Assembly (NCBI GenBank): GCA_907163345.1
Contig: CAJQUN010000003.1
Span: forward strand, 4,458,108-4,522,107
Source of the DNA: Haberlea rhodopensis
Lineage: Eukaryota; Streptophyta; Magnoliopsida; Lamiales; Gesneriaceae
Direction: 5' to 3'
DNA length: 64,000 nucleotides
The notes beneath the pieces are model-generated. The model had not been told where the DNA came from, did not search any database, and saw nothing but the letters and a program-made list of their open reading frames with translations. Both the position numbers and the translations under genes were made by a program. Positions 32,059 to 42,691 of the stretch are shown in pieces. Position 1 is the stretch's first letter, and the number at the start of each line of letters is the position of its first letter.

Positions 32059-35000
32059 GTACCGAAGAAACTTGCATCAGACTGGTACTTGGACAGCGGG
32101 TGTTCTCGTCACATGACTGGAAACATCGAGCTGTTGTCTGAAGTCACAGAATGTACTGGACCCAAGATCATTTTCGGAGATAATTCGAAGGGTAAGACCG
32201 TGGGCAAGGGTAAGATTGTCCATGGTAACATTATTATCAATGATGTGCTGTTAGTTGAAAATCTGTGCTATAATCTGATTAGTATAAGTCAACTTTGTGA
32301 TAATGGCTATGCTGTAGAATTTCACAAACACACTTGCACTGTTAAATCATCAGACGGTATAACCATGCTTGTAGGAATCAGGAATGGAAATACATATAAG
32401 ATTAACTAGAATCATGCTCAACCTGATAATCCTACTTGCTTCATCGCTAACAATGATAATAAACACTGGCTATGGCATAAACGCTTGAATCATATCAATT
32501 TTAAGACTATTTCTAGCCTGTGTAAACATGATTTAGTTATCGGTCTGCCCAAGATCGACTTTGCTAAGGATAAGATCTGTGAAGCTTGCCAAATGGGCAA
32601 ACAGATCAGATCATCCTTCAAAAACAAGAATGCCAAATCCTCCTCCCGTTGTTTAGAACTATTGCATATGGACTTGTTTGGTCCTATACCAATAACAAGT
32701 TTAGGGGGAATGCGGTATACTCTTGTTGTTATTGATGATTACTCACGCTTTACATGGACTATATTTTTGAGCAGTAAAGATCAGACCGGTCCGAAGTTGA
32801 TCAAGCTGCTGAAACGCACTCAGAACGAAAAATCATCCAGCATAGACAGGATTCGAAGTGACAAAAGCACTGAGTTTTCAAATCAGAATCTTGAATCCTT
32901 TCTAGAAGATCATGGAATTAAGCATGAGTTCTCAGCCGCTCGAACTCCTCAACAGAATGGAGTTGCAGAACGAAGAAACAGAACGCTCAAAGAAGCAGCA
33001 AGAACAATGCTTGCTGATTCTGGAATCTCACAAAAGTTCTGGGCAGAAGCTGTAAATACTGCATGCTACACTCAAAATCGGTCTATGATTAATAAGAAGC
33101 TGAATCTCACTCCATATGAAATATGGACTGGTAACAGACCGTCTATTTCTCACCTTCATGTATTTGGCTGTAAATGCTTCGTTCACAACAATGGTAAGAA
33201 TCATCTTACAGCATTTGAAGCTAAGTCAGATAATGGAATATTCTTAGGATATTCATCAACTAGCAAAGCTTATCGAATTTTTAATAATCGAACCTTAACT
33301 GTAGAAGAATCAGTTCATGTAGTTTTTGATGAATCTTTGTGTGTTGAGGGTAACAAAGAATCAATTCAAAATCAGATGGAAAACATCCATCTCGAAGCTA
33401 ACAGTGATGATGAGATTGTAGCTAACAGGTCAAGAGACAACCCACCAGAACCTGAAGTACCAGCCAGATCGGATCAAGGCAATGAAGCTTCTTCAGATCG
33501 AGCCGATCCGGATGATCCAAACTCTCATATCAAAGCAGATGCTGATCATACCGCTACTACTACTCATCCGGCTGGACCAGACAATCCAGAGTCAAGCTAT
33601 CGATGGACTAAGAGGCATCCACCTAATCTAGTGATTGGAAGTCCCTCTGCACCGATTAGAACCAGAGGACAGATGATGGATGAGTTCACTCATGCTGTTT
33701 TCATCTCAACTCTGGAATCTAAGAAGATCGATGAAGCTCTGACTGATTTCAACTGGATTAAGGCAATGCAAGAAGAGCTTAATCAATTCGAACAAAATCA
33801 AGTTTGGAGTCTAACCCCCAGACCAAGCGATCTGCCTGTTATTGGAACCAGATGGGTTTTCAGAAACAAGCTGGACGCAGATGGAACTGTGGTTAGAAAC
33901 AAGGCTAGACTGGTGGCACAAGGATTCCGACAAGAAGAAGGAATTGACTTCGATGAATCTTTTGCACCAGTCGCCAGACTTGAAGCAATCAGAATCTTTC
34001 TTGCATATGCTGCCTTTAAAGACTTCAAGGTATATCAGATGGACGTCAAGAGCGCCCTTCTTAATGGTAAGCTTCAGGAGGAAGTTTACATTGAGCAACC
34101 TCCTGGATTTCAGAACCACTCATTCCCTAATCATGTATATCTACTGAATAAAGCAGTATATGGTCTGAAACAAGCACCAAGGGCCTGGTATGACACTCTA
34201 TCTCAATTTCTGCTGAACCATGACTTTCAGATCGGCTCAGTAGATAAAACTTTCTTTAAATTTATTAAGGGGGAACATACCCTGTTGGTTCAGATTTATG
34301 TTGATGATATAATCTTTGGGTCAACTAACCCCAAATTATGCGAGAAATTTTCCAAGTTGACGCAGGGACAGTTTGAGATGAGCATGATGGGAGAACTCTC
34401 ATTCTTTTTGGGTATCCAAGTCAAACAGCTCAGCAATGGAATTTTCATCAACCAAACCAAGTATACCAAAGAGCTGCTTAAGAGATTCGGAATGGAAACA
34501 TGTTCAACTGCATCCACTCCAATGAGTCCTACAATCAAGTTAGACAAAGACGAAGGGGGAACGGCAGTCGAAGTAACTATGTATAGAGGACTAATCGGAT
34601 CGCTCTTGTATCTTACAGCGAGCCGGCCTGATATTATGTTCTCAGTCTGTATGTGCGCCAGATTTCAGTCAGAACCAAAGCAATCACATTTTATTGCTGC
34701 TAAGCGTATTCTGAAATACTTGAAAGGATCTCAGAACGTTGGTCTTTGGTACTCCAAAGATTCTAACTTCAGCTTGATCGGATATTCAGACGCAGACTAC
34801 GCTGGCTGTAAGATTGATCGTAAAAGCACCAGTGGAACATGTCAATTTCTAGGTGAAAGATTGATCTCTTGGTTCAGTAAGAAGCAAACATCAATTGCCA
34901 CATCTACAGCTGAAGCAGAATATCTTGCCGCTGGAAGCTGTTGCGCTCAAATGCTCTGGATTCAACACCAGCTCAAAGACTATGGCATCCAAGCTGTTGA

Positions 35001-35240
35001 CTCTCCGATATTTGCGACAACACAAGTGCAATCGCTATAACATATAATCCAGTTCTGCACTCTCGAACAAAGCATATTGATATAAGACATCATTTTATTC
35101 GAGATCATGTTGGCAAAAAGGAGATTCGGATCGAGCACATCTCAACAGAGCAGCAAGCAGCAGACATCTTCACCAAATCGCTCCCTGAGGCTAAGTTTAA
35201 TTATTTTCGTCAAATTCTTGGATTAATTGACTTATCTTGA
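32059..35240 (+). pseudogene. Copia-2 pol
   Basis: The pol frame opens at VPKKLA (32059) right after TGACAG, as in Copia-1. It contains the protease DSGCSRHMTG (32089), a TGG-to-TAG stop at 32407-32409, the integrase HHCC block, the D-D-E core ending PQQNGVAERRNR, the RT with QMDVKSALLNG and IYVDDIIFGS (about 34296), and RNase H without the two stops of Copia-1. A one-base loss near 35012 shifts the frame 75 codons before the natural end at 35238-35240 (FRQILGLIDLS). Each Copia copy is intact where the other is broken, so the defects are independent. Confidence 0.9.
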
Positions 35241-35507
35241 TAGTTTAGATGTTCTCTTCTTCTCGCGCTTAAAGAATTTTGTTGGCACAGATCGATAATA
35301 CAATGTTTAGAAAGACACAGACCGGTCCGAACTTTCAGACCGATCTATGTCAATCTGATGTTATCCTATGATCTGTCTGGACAATAAATCTTTTATTTTT
35401 TATTTATTTAAAACAAAAAAACAGCCCGGACTGATTGCATTTTAACCGCCTTTCTTTTATCCTGACCGTTTATTTTGAATTATTTATTTATCAGTCTTCG
35501 AGATAAA

Positions 35508-35517
35508 GACACGTGTC
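35508..35517 (+). promoter_or_regulatory. G-box palindrome upstream of ORF3 in Copia-2
   Basis: GACACGTGTC is 128 bp upstream of the ORF3 start, followed by TTATTTAGCGGG, matching the arrangement at 17452-17461. Confidence 0.45.
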
Positions 35518-35644
35518 TTCTCTCTCTTATTTAGCGGGCTGAACATTTCATTTTCATTCACTTTTTACCATTTAAAGCATGTCTGCTCTCTAACTCTCTC
35601 ATCTTCCCTCAAAACTTTTCGTATACTTTTTCCATTTTACTCCA

Positions 35645-36313
35645 ATGGCTACCATCACTCACAACTCTCTCTCCGTTGAGTTCAATGACATTTACATGGC
35701 TGAAGATTCAGAGATGGTTTCCATTTTCCGAGCTTTGGAATCGTCTGGATTGAGAAACTTTTTGGAGTGTGGCACAGTGGTTTACGAGTCGGAGATTCGT
35801 GAACTGTTCGCCAATGCCATATCCCAGAAGTCATTCATCTCCACATCTGTCAAGGGCAAAACTTTTGAAATCTCGCCGATGACGCTGGCCAAGACCTTTG
35901 GTCTACCCAACTCCGGACTGACTGAGTTTGGCCAGATTCCTCAAGTCTCTCTCACAGCTCTTCAGGGGAAGATTTCTATTTTTGGCCATCGCCTGCAGCC
36001 CTCATTCAAAAAGAAGGAAATGCTATTTCATTTCCAGGTGCTATGCGAAATTGTGGGCAAGCCATTATTGGGCAAAGCTGGGAGTTTTGACGCCGTCACT
36101 GCCGAGAAGTTCAGGGCCATGGCTGCTATTGTTTCCGGACAGAAGATGAACTGGTCCGTGATTCTTTTTGGAGTTCTGATGGAAACAGTGATCGCCTCCA
36201 AACAGGCCGTCTGCTTTGCTGTTCCTCTCAGCAAGCTCCTAGAAACTTTGGACATTGAGTTAGGGAAGCAGTCTGCTCTGAGTCCCTTCAAGATTCTCAA
36301 CTCCAAAGGACTA
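35645..36313 (+). pseudogene. Copia-2 ORF3, N-terminal 223 codons, truncated by TRIM-2
   Basis: It starts at MATITHNSLSVEFNDIY and remains open and highly similar to the Copia-1 N-terminal domain until NSKGL, where TRIM-2 begins (36314). The reading frame has no stop although the rest of Copia-2 has several; most differences between the two copies look conservative. The downstream linker and coiled coil are absent, since the element ends with the TRIM. Confidence 0.8.
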
Positions 36314-36633
36314 TGTAGGATCGAGCGCTTACCGCTTTATCAATAACTATAGTTAAGGGTAATGGCGCAACATCAATCTTTTCAACCATACACTGGCACA
36401 AGCGCCACGTGTTCGATCGATCACAAAGCAGAGGCAATTGCACTCTCTGCAACTCATGGGAATCGAACACGCGACCTAGGCTCTGATACCAATTGTTGGA
36501 TCGAGCGCTTACCGCTTTACCAATAACTATAGTTAAGGGTAATGGCGCAACATCAATCTTTTCAACCATACACTGGCACAAGCGCCACGTGTTCGATCGA
36601 TCATAAAGCAGAGGCAATTGTTGAACCCCAACA
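36314..36633 (-). mobile_element. TRIM-2: second copy of the miniature LTR element, at the Copia-2 right end
   Basis: It has the same family and orientation as TRIM-1. LTRs are at 36314-36439 (last ~14 bp missing) and 36494-36633 (140 bp, complete). A ~36-bp deletion between two CAATTG copies removed the first LTR's end and the polypurine tract. The primer-binding site (GGCTCTGATACCAATTG on the plus strand) remains. The left flank is Copia-2 ORF3 (GACTA); the right flank is Gypsy-1 (GAGTA), so the TRIM has no target duplication of its own. Confidence 0.85.
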
Positions 36634-36638
36634 GAGTA

Positions 36639-37244
36639 TAATGAATCTCATTAGATGCACATGAATTGTAATATTTGATGAGCTTATTGTTGAAAAATTT
36701 GATGAATGAGAAAAGAAAGAATAGAAAAAGCCTTGAGGAAAAATATCTAACTAAGACCCAAAGTGGCCAAGGCTAGAAAAGAAAAAGAATAGAAGCTCAA
36801 ATTTGTGCTAAACATTACATGATTATACTCTCTTCTTTGTGCTATCCGATCTTTTCTTTGAAGCCAACACATAGGCCTAAACATTTCAAGTTTTAAAAAA
36901 CAGATTGATCCAACTCTATGGAGTGACTACATTAGTGGAGAAGTGTTTGAAAATAGGACTATGGGGTACTCAAGGATAATATTAACTTTCATTGACTAGC
37001 ATGAATTGATTTATGAAATTTGCATGAAACTTGAAAGTGACAATAGCACACACGCACATTTTGAATTGGAGACATGTTGCTTGATCTAGGAGAAAACACA
37101 ACGTGTTGAACTTTCTGATTAACTTTCGTCTGTCTGTAAGTGAGATGTTTGAGCTATATAATTGACTGCTAATTGGTTTATTTGAATCTTCAATATTGAA
37201 TTCGACTTTTTGATCTTATTTCTTGCTCGAGAAAATCAAGTTTA
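36639..37244 (+). other. Gypsy-1 non-coding 3' interior, right of Copia-2
   Basis: It continues the sequence left of 12318 (TATAATGAATCTCATT...), matching Gypsy-2 interior in inverse orientation. No gene is seen. Confidence 0.75.
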
Positions 37245-37257
37245 AGTTTGGGGGAGT
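37245..37257 (+). other. Polypurine tract of Gypsy-1
   Basis: AGTTTGGGGGAGT directly precedes the 3' LTR start TGATAAGTGTG. Confidence 0.8.
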
Positions 37258-38245
37258 TGATAAGTGTGATTTTTACACTTAATTTGATATGAGATTATGG
37301 GCATTTTTGTAGTGATTCATGGAAAATATTACGCGTTTTGGTATATGGTTTGTATTTTTCAGGAATCTAGGTCCAAATGCATAAAAATGGAGGAAATAGA
37401 CTTAAAATGATGAAAAATGACCAAACCGACCAAACACGGAAAAGGAGGGACGAAATCGCAATTTGTTGAAATTTAGGACTCGCGATCGATCAGAAGTTTT
37501 TGGCGATCGATCGCCTCGGAGCAGAAGTATTTCGCGATCGATCGGGAAATATCAGCGATCGATCGCCGCGATGAATATTTTGAAAAATTAAAGATAGAAT
37601 AGTCTGGCGATCGATTAGCACTTGTCGCGATCGATCGTCAGACTCTATAAACTCGAGATTTATTTCTTATCAAGCTATTTTGAGTCCAGTACCAAACTCC
37701 TCCACAACTATATATAGAATTATCTTGGACGTTTTTCAGACTTTTGGCTCATAATAAACCCTACAAACTCAGCCACCATCACTCATCATCCTCTCCAATC
37801 ATCCATACACCACAAAACCATTGTAGAGAAGGCGCATCGGAAGAGACGGGACGACGGAGCAACGCAAGGAGTCAATGCCTCTAATTATTTTCATATTTCT
37901 AACGTTAGTTCTATATTTTCATTAGATTTTGATGTTTATAATGCTGCAAAAATGAATTATTATTTGATGACGATTGTTGGCTATGTTTGTTATCAAAACT
38001 TAGGGGATCATTTGTATGAACCCATAATTCAATTTAAGGTTTTTGATTGATTCTTACGTATCTTTGTGCATAATTTATTGTGATTCATGTTTTTGAAGGA
38101 TTGATAACCTTTGAATGATTATTTATTACGACTGAATTGACCATAAGAGATTGCAATACGATATAGTAATTTATGCCATGGATATCAGACTGAGATCGAG
38201 AGATAAAGTTATATACATGTGTGATAGCAATAGATATCTAATAAT

Positions 38246-38735
38246 TAGGGGTAAGCAAAAGTTCAGTTAAACCGAACAAACCGAAGAAACGAACTAATTT
38301 GAAAAATCGGTTCGGTTATTTTGGAAATTCGGTTTTAATTTTTTTTTAAAATCGGTTAATTCAGTTAACTCGGTTCGGTTTTGGTTTGTATTTTAAAAAT
38401 ATCGGTTAACCGAATAAACCAAAATTTTTAATTTTTAAATATTTTTATTAAATAATTAAAAAACAATTATTTTTTTATTTTTTATAAAAATCATTTATTA
38501 TCATTCTTTATTTAAATATTACATTTTAAGCTTCAAAACCAATTTTTTTTATTTTTAAATCAAATTATCTTTTTTTTTTTAAAAAAAAATATCAGTTAAT
38601 TCGGTTCCCGACTTAAATAACCGATTTTTATCGGTTCGGTTTTGAAAGTATAATTCGGTCGGTTCGGTTAGACTAAAAACAATTTGGTCGGTTCGATTTT
38701 TGGACAATTCGGTTCTGACTGAATGCTCACCCCTA
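38246..38735. mobile_element. hAT-type MITE (490 bp) in the Gypsy-1 3' LTR
   Basis: Terminal inverted repeats are TAGGGGTAAGC and GCTCACCCCTA (one mismatch). Eight-base target duplications are CTAATAAT (38238-38245) and CTAGTAAT (38736-38743). The 5' LTR of the same Gypsy element has the empty site (ATATCTAGTAATCGAAG, about 8905). The interior is rich in CGGTTCGGTT/AACCGAA repeats and A/T runs, with no coding. Confidence 0.88.
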
Positions 38736-39040
38736 CTAGTAATCGAAGGCTACTAGTTTTCATAAATCGACAATCACTATTAATTGTTCAATAAGGATAC
38801 GAGAGTAGCTTATTGTAACGTTACTATTAGATTTGTTATAACCGGACCAAGGTATAACAAGTGCATTAGGAAAACTCGTCACCTTAGAACGTTTGAATTC
38901 AAATATTAACTAATAGGCGAATTATGGGGGATTACATGGGTGAAGCAAAGTCTTTCTAATTTGTCTCTATTTATCTTATTCTTATTCAATACTATTTCTT
39001 TGAGTTAATGATTGAGTTATTAGTCAATTAGTTAGTTAAT

Positions 39041-39168
39041 CGTAGACTAAATATAGTAAATTAATTGAGTTTGTACTTATTTCCTAGTTCTCATGTTAAT
39101 TGATCGTAGACTAAATATAGTAAATTAATTGAGTTTGTACTGACTTCCTAGTTCTTATGGGTTCGACG
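39041..39168 (+). repeat. 64-bp tandem duplication
   Basis: CGTAGACTAAATATAGTAAA begins at 39041 and again at 39105, with the following GTTTGTACT...CTAGTTCT also repeated. Confidence 0.88.
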
Positions 39169-39261
39169 CTCGTACATTTTATATCATTATACTAAAATTT
39201 GATATCGTGCACTTGCGGTACACAATCGCTACACTTGAAAATACTGTTCAAAATAAAAGTG

Positions 39262-39400
39262 ATACATCATCGTCGTTGTTCAATGTTACATACAACTTTT
39301 GATGAGGAGCTCGATGTTGCAGTGAGATTAATCCGGGCTCCATCTCGTCACATTTTTTTGCAAGAATAAAATAAAGCTCCATTAAAGTCACACAATTGTT
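39262..39400 (-). pseudogene. Mutator-like transposase, N-terminal codons severed by Gypsy-1
   Basis: The minus strand from about 39400 reads a frame ending with KLYVTLNNDDDV and, across the Gypsy-1 insertion, continues at 7926 as SNMIHLHMCMK. The joined pattern (a T-L-x-N-D-x-D-V-x-x-M-x-x-x-H motif) is the N-terminal signature seen in plant MULE transposases. A stop occurs further upstream. This piece and 5595-7926 are one gene divided by 31.3 kb. Confidence 0.6.
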
Positions 39401-39995
39401 AATTGATATCATATAAAGCTCATCCTTGAACCGACAGCTCCGAGTAACGCAATATTGGAATTTTCAGCTAGATTTTCCATTTCTTCAGGGAAGGGAACTG
39501 GTGAAGCATTTCGATTTTATAAGGTGGAACTAACTCCGAAAATAGAAAGTATATAGGACTCTTTAATGGCCTTTTCACGGTGAGGCTGTAGGAAATGCGA
39601 CGGCGGGTGCGATGAAGCACTTCGAACGCAGCTACTTCTTAGATGGAAAGGGGACAGCGAGAGGATGGGGTGTGCAGAAGCTTCTTTGATTCAAGGGAAG
39701 AGGTTGTGTATTGAAGAAAGGGGAAGAGATTTTGTTGAGAGGGAAGAGATCGATGCCATGGATTAATGAAGGATTTCTTCTGTGTTGGGTTTCTTCTGCA
39801 GACGGGAATGACGTGAATGTGGTGAGGTCTATTTAAAACATAAGGGTATTTTAGTCACTTTGCAAAGGTGGGGAGCTGAAACAAAAATTATTTTAATAGT
39901 ATGAAGTTCAAACAAGATTTTACTGACACATGGACTGATTCTAAAAAAAAAAAGCATGGCTTGGGTATTTTAGGTGAGTTTGCCCTTTAATTTTC
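39400..39995 (-). mobile_element. Probable 5' end region of the Mutator-like element
   Basis: There is no coding. The segment near 39950-39990 reads, on the minus strand, AAAGGGCAAACTCACCTAA then AATACCCAAGC, resembling a MULE terminal inverted repeat. The matching opposite terminus was not found left of 5223, so the element may lack a clear second repeat or have lost it. Confidence 0.35.
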
Positions 39996-40330
39996 TTGTT
40001 TTTGCTATTTTTTTATTAAAACAAATAAAAGCAGAAGAAAAAAGCAAGTCGTGTGATGTTTCTGGTTGTTTTAAGTTGCAATTGTGACAATTTTGTAATA
40101 AATTGATGTTCATTAAACTATTTTATTTTATTTTAATATCCAAACACTCAATGATTTTACTTAAAATAAATTTTTTTTCAACTTTAAACAAAAGCAGCAT
40201 GTAATTGCTTTGAATAAACAATAACACATCTGAAATCCTTGATTTGGATATTTTAAAAGAAACATTTTGGAGGGCATTGACTGATGCTTTTTAATGACTT
40301 TTGTGGAGTTTAAAAATGTAGAAGTATCCA

Positions 40331-40354
40331 ATATATATATATATATATATATAT
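40331..40354. repeat. (AT)n microsatellite
   Basis: About twelve AT dinucleotides. Confidence 0.9.
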
Positions 40355-40605
40355 TTATGTGTTTGTAAAATGTGTTTTTTATAACTATTTTGAATTATTA
40401 TTTCAGTATATTTATTTTATAATTAATATAATAGCATTATGAAATTAGCCATAACTACATAGTGAATATTCTAGTTGTGCCTTGCTAGGTATAAATAATG
40501 AGATTATAAAGTTCAAGGGGAACTCAAGTCCATCTCAAATGAGACAAGGTTGACAATCAATCGGCTAGCCTGAATGTGCCTAAAACATCTTTTTAATCAC
40601 ACTTA

Positions 40606-40922
40606 GTTGGTGTTTGCAAATGCTTTTGCAAACTTCTTATCATCTTTTCAGACAAAAAAATAGATTTTGAGTGTTTTATTTTCTTACTTCTGCTACTGCT
40701 TCTATAAAAATAAGCACAAAAAACATTAGTTGATAAGCAGGTCCTAACATGCTTTTGACTGCTTTAAGTTATTTAGTGGCAGTTTTATAATTAATTAAAA
40801 TTTATAAAGTTGTTTTTTATTTTAATAGCAAACACTCGATGATTTTGCTTAAAAACAATTTTTTCTAACTTTAAGCATAAGCAATATAAATATGTTTTTA
40901 ATAAGCAATTGCAAACGGACCC
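40606..40922. mobile_element. Tourist/Harbinger-like MITE (about 317 bp)
   Basis: The left terminus GTTGGTGTTTGCAAATGCTT and the inverse of the right terminus GGGTCCGTTTGCAATTGCTT form imperfect terminal repeats flanked by TTA (40603-40605 and 40923-40925). A related, more decayed stretch lies at about 40075-40215. The termini are diverged, so the class is tentative. Confidence 0.5.
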
Positions 40923-40925
40923 TTA

Positions 40926-42298
40926 TTCTAACGTTTCAAACTTTTGAATAAATAAAACGCTTGTTTACCTAGTAGACTATTCCATGTACAAAAAAAACTA
41001 ACTATTCCAAATAACTTTTTTTCATTAAAAAAAAAACACTATTCCAAGTTGATTACAAATGGCCTAAAAAATGCTTAAATCGACAAACTTACACAAAAAT
41101 GAATTTTCCAAAATTCAGGAAAATGGAACCATGATGAGACACTGAAAACAGTTGTTTGAATATTCAGTGAAATTTGAAAAATCAATGAATAATTGCATTT
41201 GGATGAACTTATTTGATTTGGAGGAGAATGTATTATATTTCAAATCCATCACAATTACATTTACATTTACATATAAATTAATAAACGGATGGATTTGAAA
41301 TCTACATAACATAAATTCATCCAAACAATCAAAAAGATTTCAAAACATGGATTTGAACATCAATCCAAATGAACCCTAAATATTTGTCATATTTTGATTG
41401 GCGTCACCTGAAAACTTCGATGTGCACATTCCCATGGGAGCAAGGAACAAATGCAGATGTTAAGATAAGACGTGGAACTTTGAGATCAGATACAGATATG
41501 ACCGATTAACAAATTAATTTCAATCATTTAGAGAAAAAAGTACAAGCAACATAACCCACTCAGAGATGATAATACAGATGAAAATATTATGTAATTTTTT
41601 CTATATTTAACAGCCTCAAATGTGGACACAGTTATAGAAAGTCACATGAAAAATACAGGAATTAGAGAGAGATCCACCCAAAACAAAATCATGGTCTTTC
41701 GATCCTATTGCATCATTTAATAGTAATTTCAGATTTCCACCTTGGAGTCTTCTCCTTGCTCTGTTTAAATTTATAGCTTGTGCATTTTGTAGAAGTGGTG
41801 GTGTCTATGGGAACTATAAATTAGTGCCGCATCAAGTAACTCCATCAGCTGCTAGAGAATATCTGGTAGCCATTCATGGAAATAGGAAACTTTTATAAAT
41901 TCTTAATACTTAAATGAGCAGGCACATGAAATTTGTTTACTTATTTGCAAATACTCATACTGGGAGCAACAAAAAATGATGAAACAAATGCATGCTAACA
42001 AAACCAAATAAGCCGAAAAGTCGTTCAGCATAAATTAACTACTTCATTACATTACTGAATCGAATTTCCCGAACATTTTAAGCTCTCGCAAAGAACTCCA
42101 AAATTACGTTCATTCACAGGATTTAAAACAAAAACAGCCAGAATCTGCAAAAGAAACAGAATACTCTCCATCTAGATATCAACGAGCTCGCATACAAAAA
42201 AAAAATACTTGAGAATAGTCTTGGGACTTTGTTTTCAACAGGGAAGATACCAGCTGATGCAGTCTCACAATCAATAAGGCAATACCAAAGTACAGTTC
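40926..42298. other. Intergenic; 3' flank of the CX9C gene
   Basis: No gene is seen. A MITE-like A/T-rich segment with GGATTTGAAAT inverted motifs occupies about 41150-41390. Confidence 0.5.
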
Positions 42299-42691
42299 CT
42301 ACTTTCTTCCTCTGTTAAGCCTCTGCAAGTGATAGTTAATGCTGCCCCAAGGCTTTCTTTTATTCGCAGTCTACGGAAAGGAAATAGAAGAAGTATGTTA
42401 ACACCACCAAGATCAGACAAGAAGATAATTACTGGAGAACAAAACCAATTTCTCTAGGCAGCTGCCAAATGGGAAGTTAATAAATGTTCATATTGGACAA
42501 TCAACACCTCGTCAACTTACCTGAGCATCCATGCAGGCACTCAAAAGTGACTTTTGCCTACTACATTTTTCATCGTTGCCTTGGCTTAGAGCCAAACAAT
42601 TAAGAAATGAAACCATTTCTCTCATACAAGGTTTTTGAAGATTGCCGAACTTATTTGGATTGATATACAATGTACCAGCTTTCCGGCCCAT
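42299..42691 (-). CDS. Twin CX9C (CHCH) protein, probable mitochondrial ribosomal protein mS37 (CHCHD1/Mrp10 family)
   Basis: Two coding exons, 42521-42691 (57 codons) and 42299-42370 (23 codons plus TAG), encode 80 residues starting MGRKAGTLYINPNKFGNL. The junction is phase 0 with consensus sites (CAG|GTAAGT donor, TTTCCGTAG acceptor). Cys22-Cys32 and Cys43-Cys53 form two CX9C motifs (CMREMVSFLNC, CSRQKSLLSAC), the hallmark of small helical-hairpin proteins oxidised by MIA40 in mitochondria. The basic C-terminus KPWGSINYHLQRL matches the plant proteins annotated as CHCH or mS37. A further intron precedes the ATG (acceptor TTAG before 42697); the 5' UTR exon probably spans 43390 to about 43490. 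The promoter has site II elements, fitting a mitochondrial translation role. The coding exons are short and easily missed by ORF scans. It could alternatively be another Cox19-like CHCH protein. Confidence 0.8.

Larger units (their letters stand above)
12323..36633 (+). mobile_element. Copia-2: SIRE-like Copia insertion with a TRIM at its right end
   Basis: The left end is a Copia LTR (TGTTAGTTCC) directly after GAGTA (12318-12322). The right end is the terminus of TRIM-2 (CCCCAACA at 36633) directly before GAGTA (36634-36638). Gypsy-2 carries the uninterrupted equivalent of this site (GGGAGTATAATGAAT on its coding strand, about 27380-27390), which proves the insertion limits. Order: 5' LTR (split by Copia-1), initiator-Met primer-binding site, gag (split by Gypsy-2), pol, start of ORF3, TRIM-2. 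The 3' part of ORF3 and the entire 3' LTR are absent. The coding genes carry stops and frameshifts. Confidence 0.85.
7927..39261 (+). mobile_element. Gypsy-1: Athila-type Ty3/Gypsy element, internally deleted, hosting nested insertions
   Basis: LTRs lie at 7927-9372 and 37258-39261 (same strand; the second is enlarged by a MITE). The 5' LTR is followed by a tRNA-Asp-type primer-binding site, and the 3' LTR is preceded by the polypurine tract AAGTTTGGGGGAGT. ATACA flanks both sides (7922-7926 and 39262-39266); the 3' LTR lacks its last four bases (ATCA), apparently by a small deletion at the junction. Host sequence on both sides is one MULE coding frame. The interior has gag and protease remnants and the integrase C-terminus; reverse transcriptase, RNase H and the integrase core are gone. 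LTR differences are numerous, roughly one in ten to fifteen bases by eye, so this is the oldest retroelement of the nest. Confidence 0.87.
37258..39261 (+). repeat. 3' LTR of Gypsy-1 (with MITE and a 64-bp duplication)
   Basis: It matches 7927-9372 along its length, interrupted by a 490-bp hAT MITE (38246-38735). A 64-bp tandem duplication starts at 39041 and 39105 and is absent from the 5' LTR. Its GATCGATC motifs are better preserved than in the 5' LTR. Confidence 0.88.
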
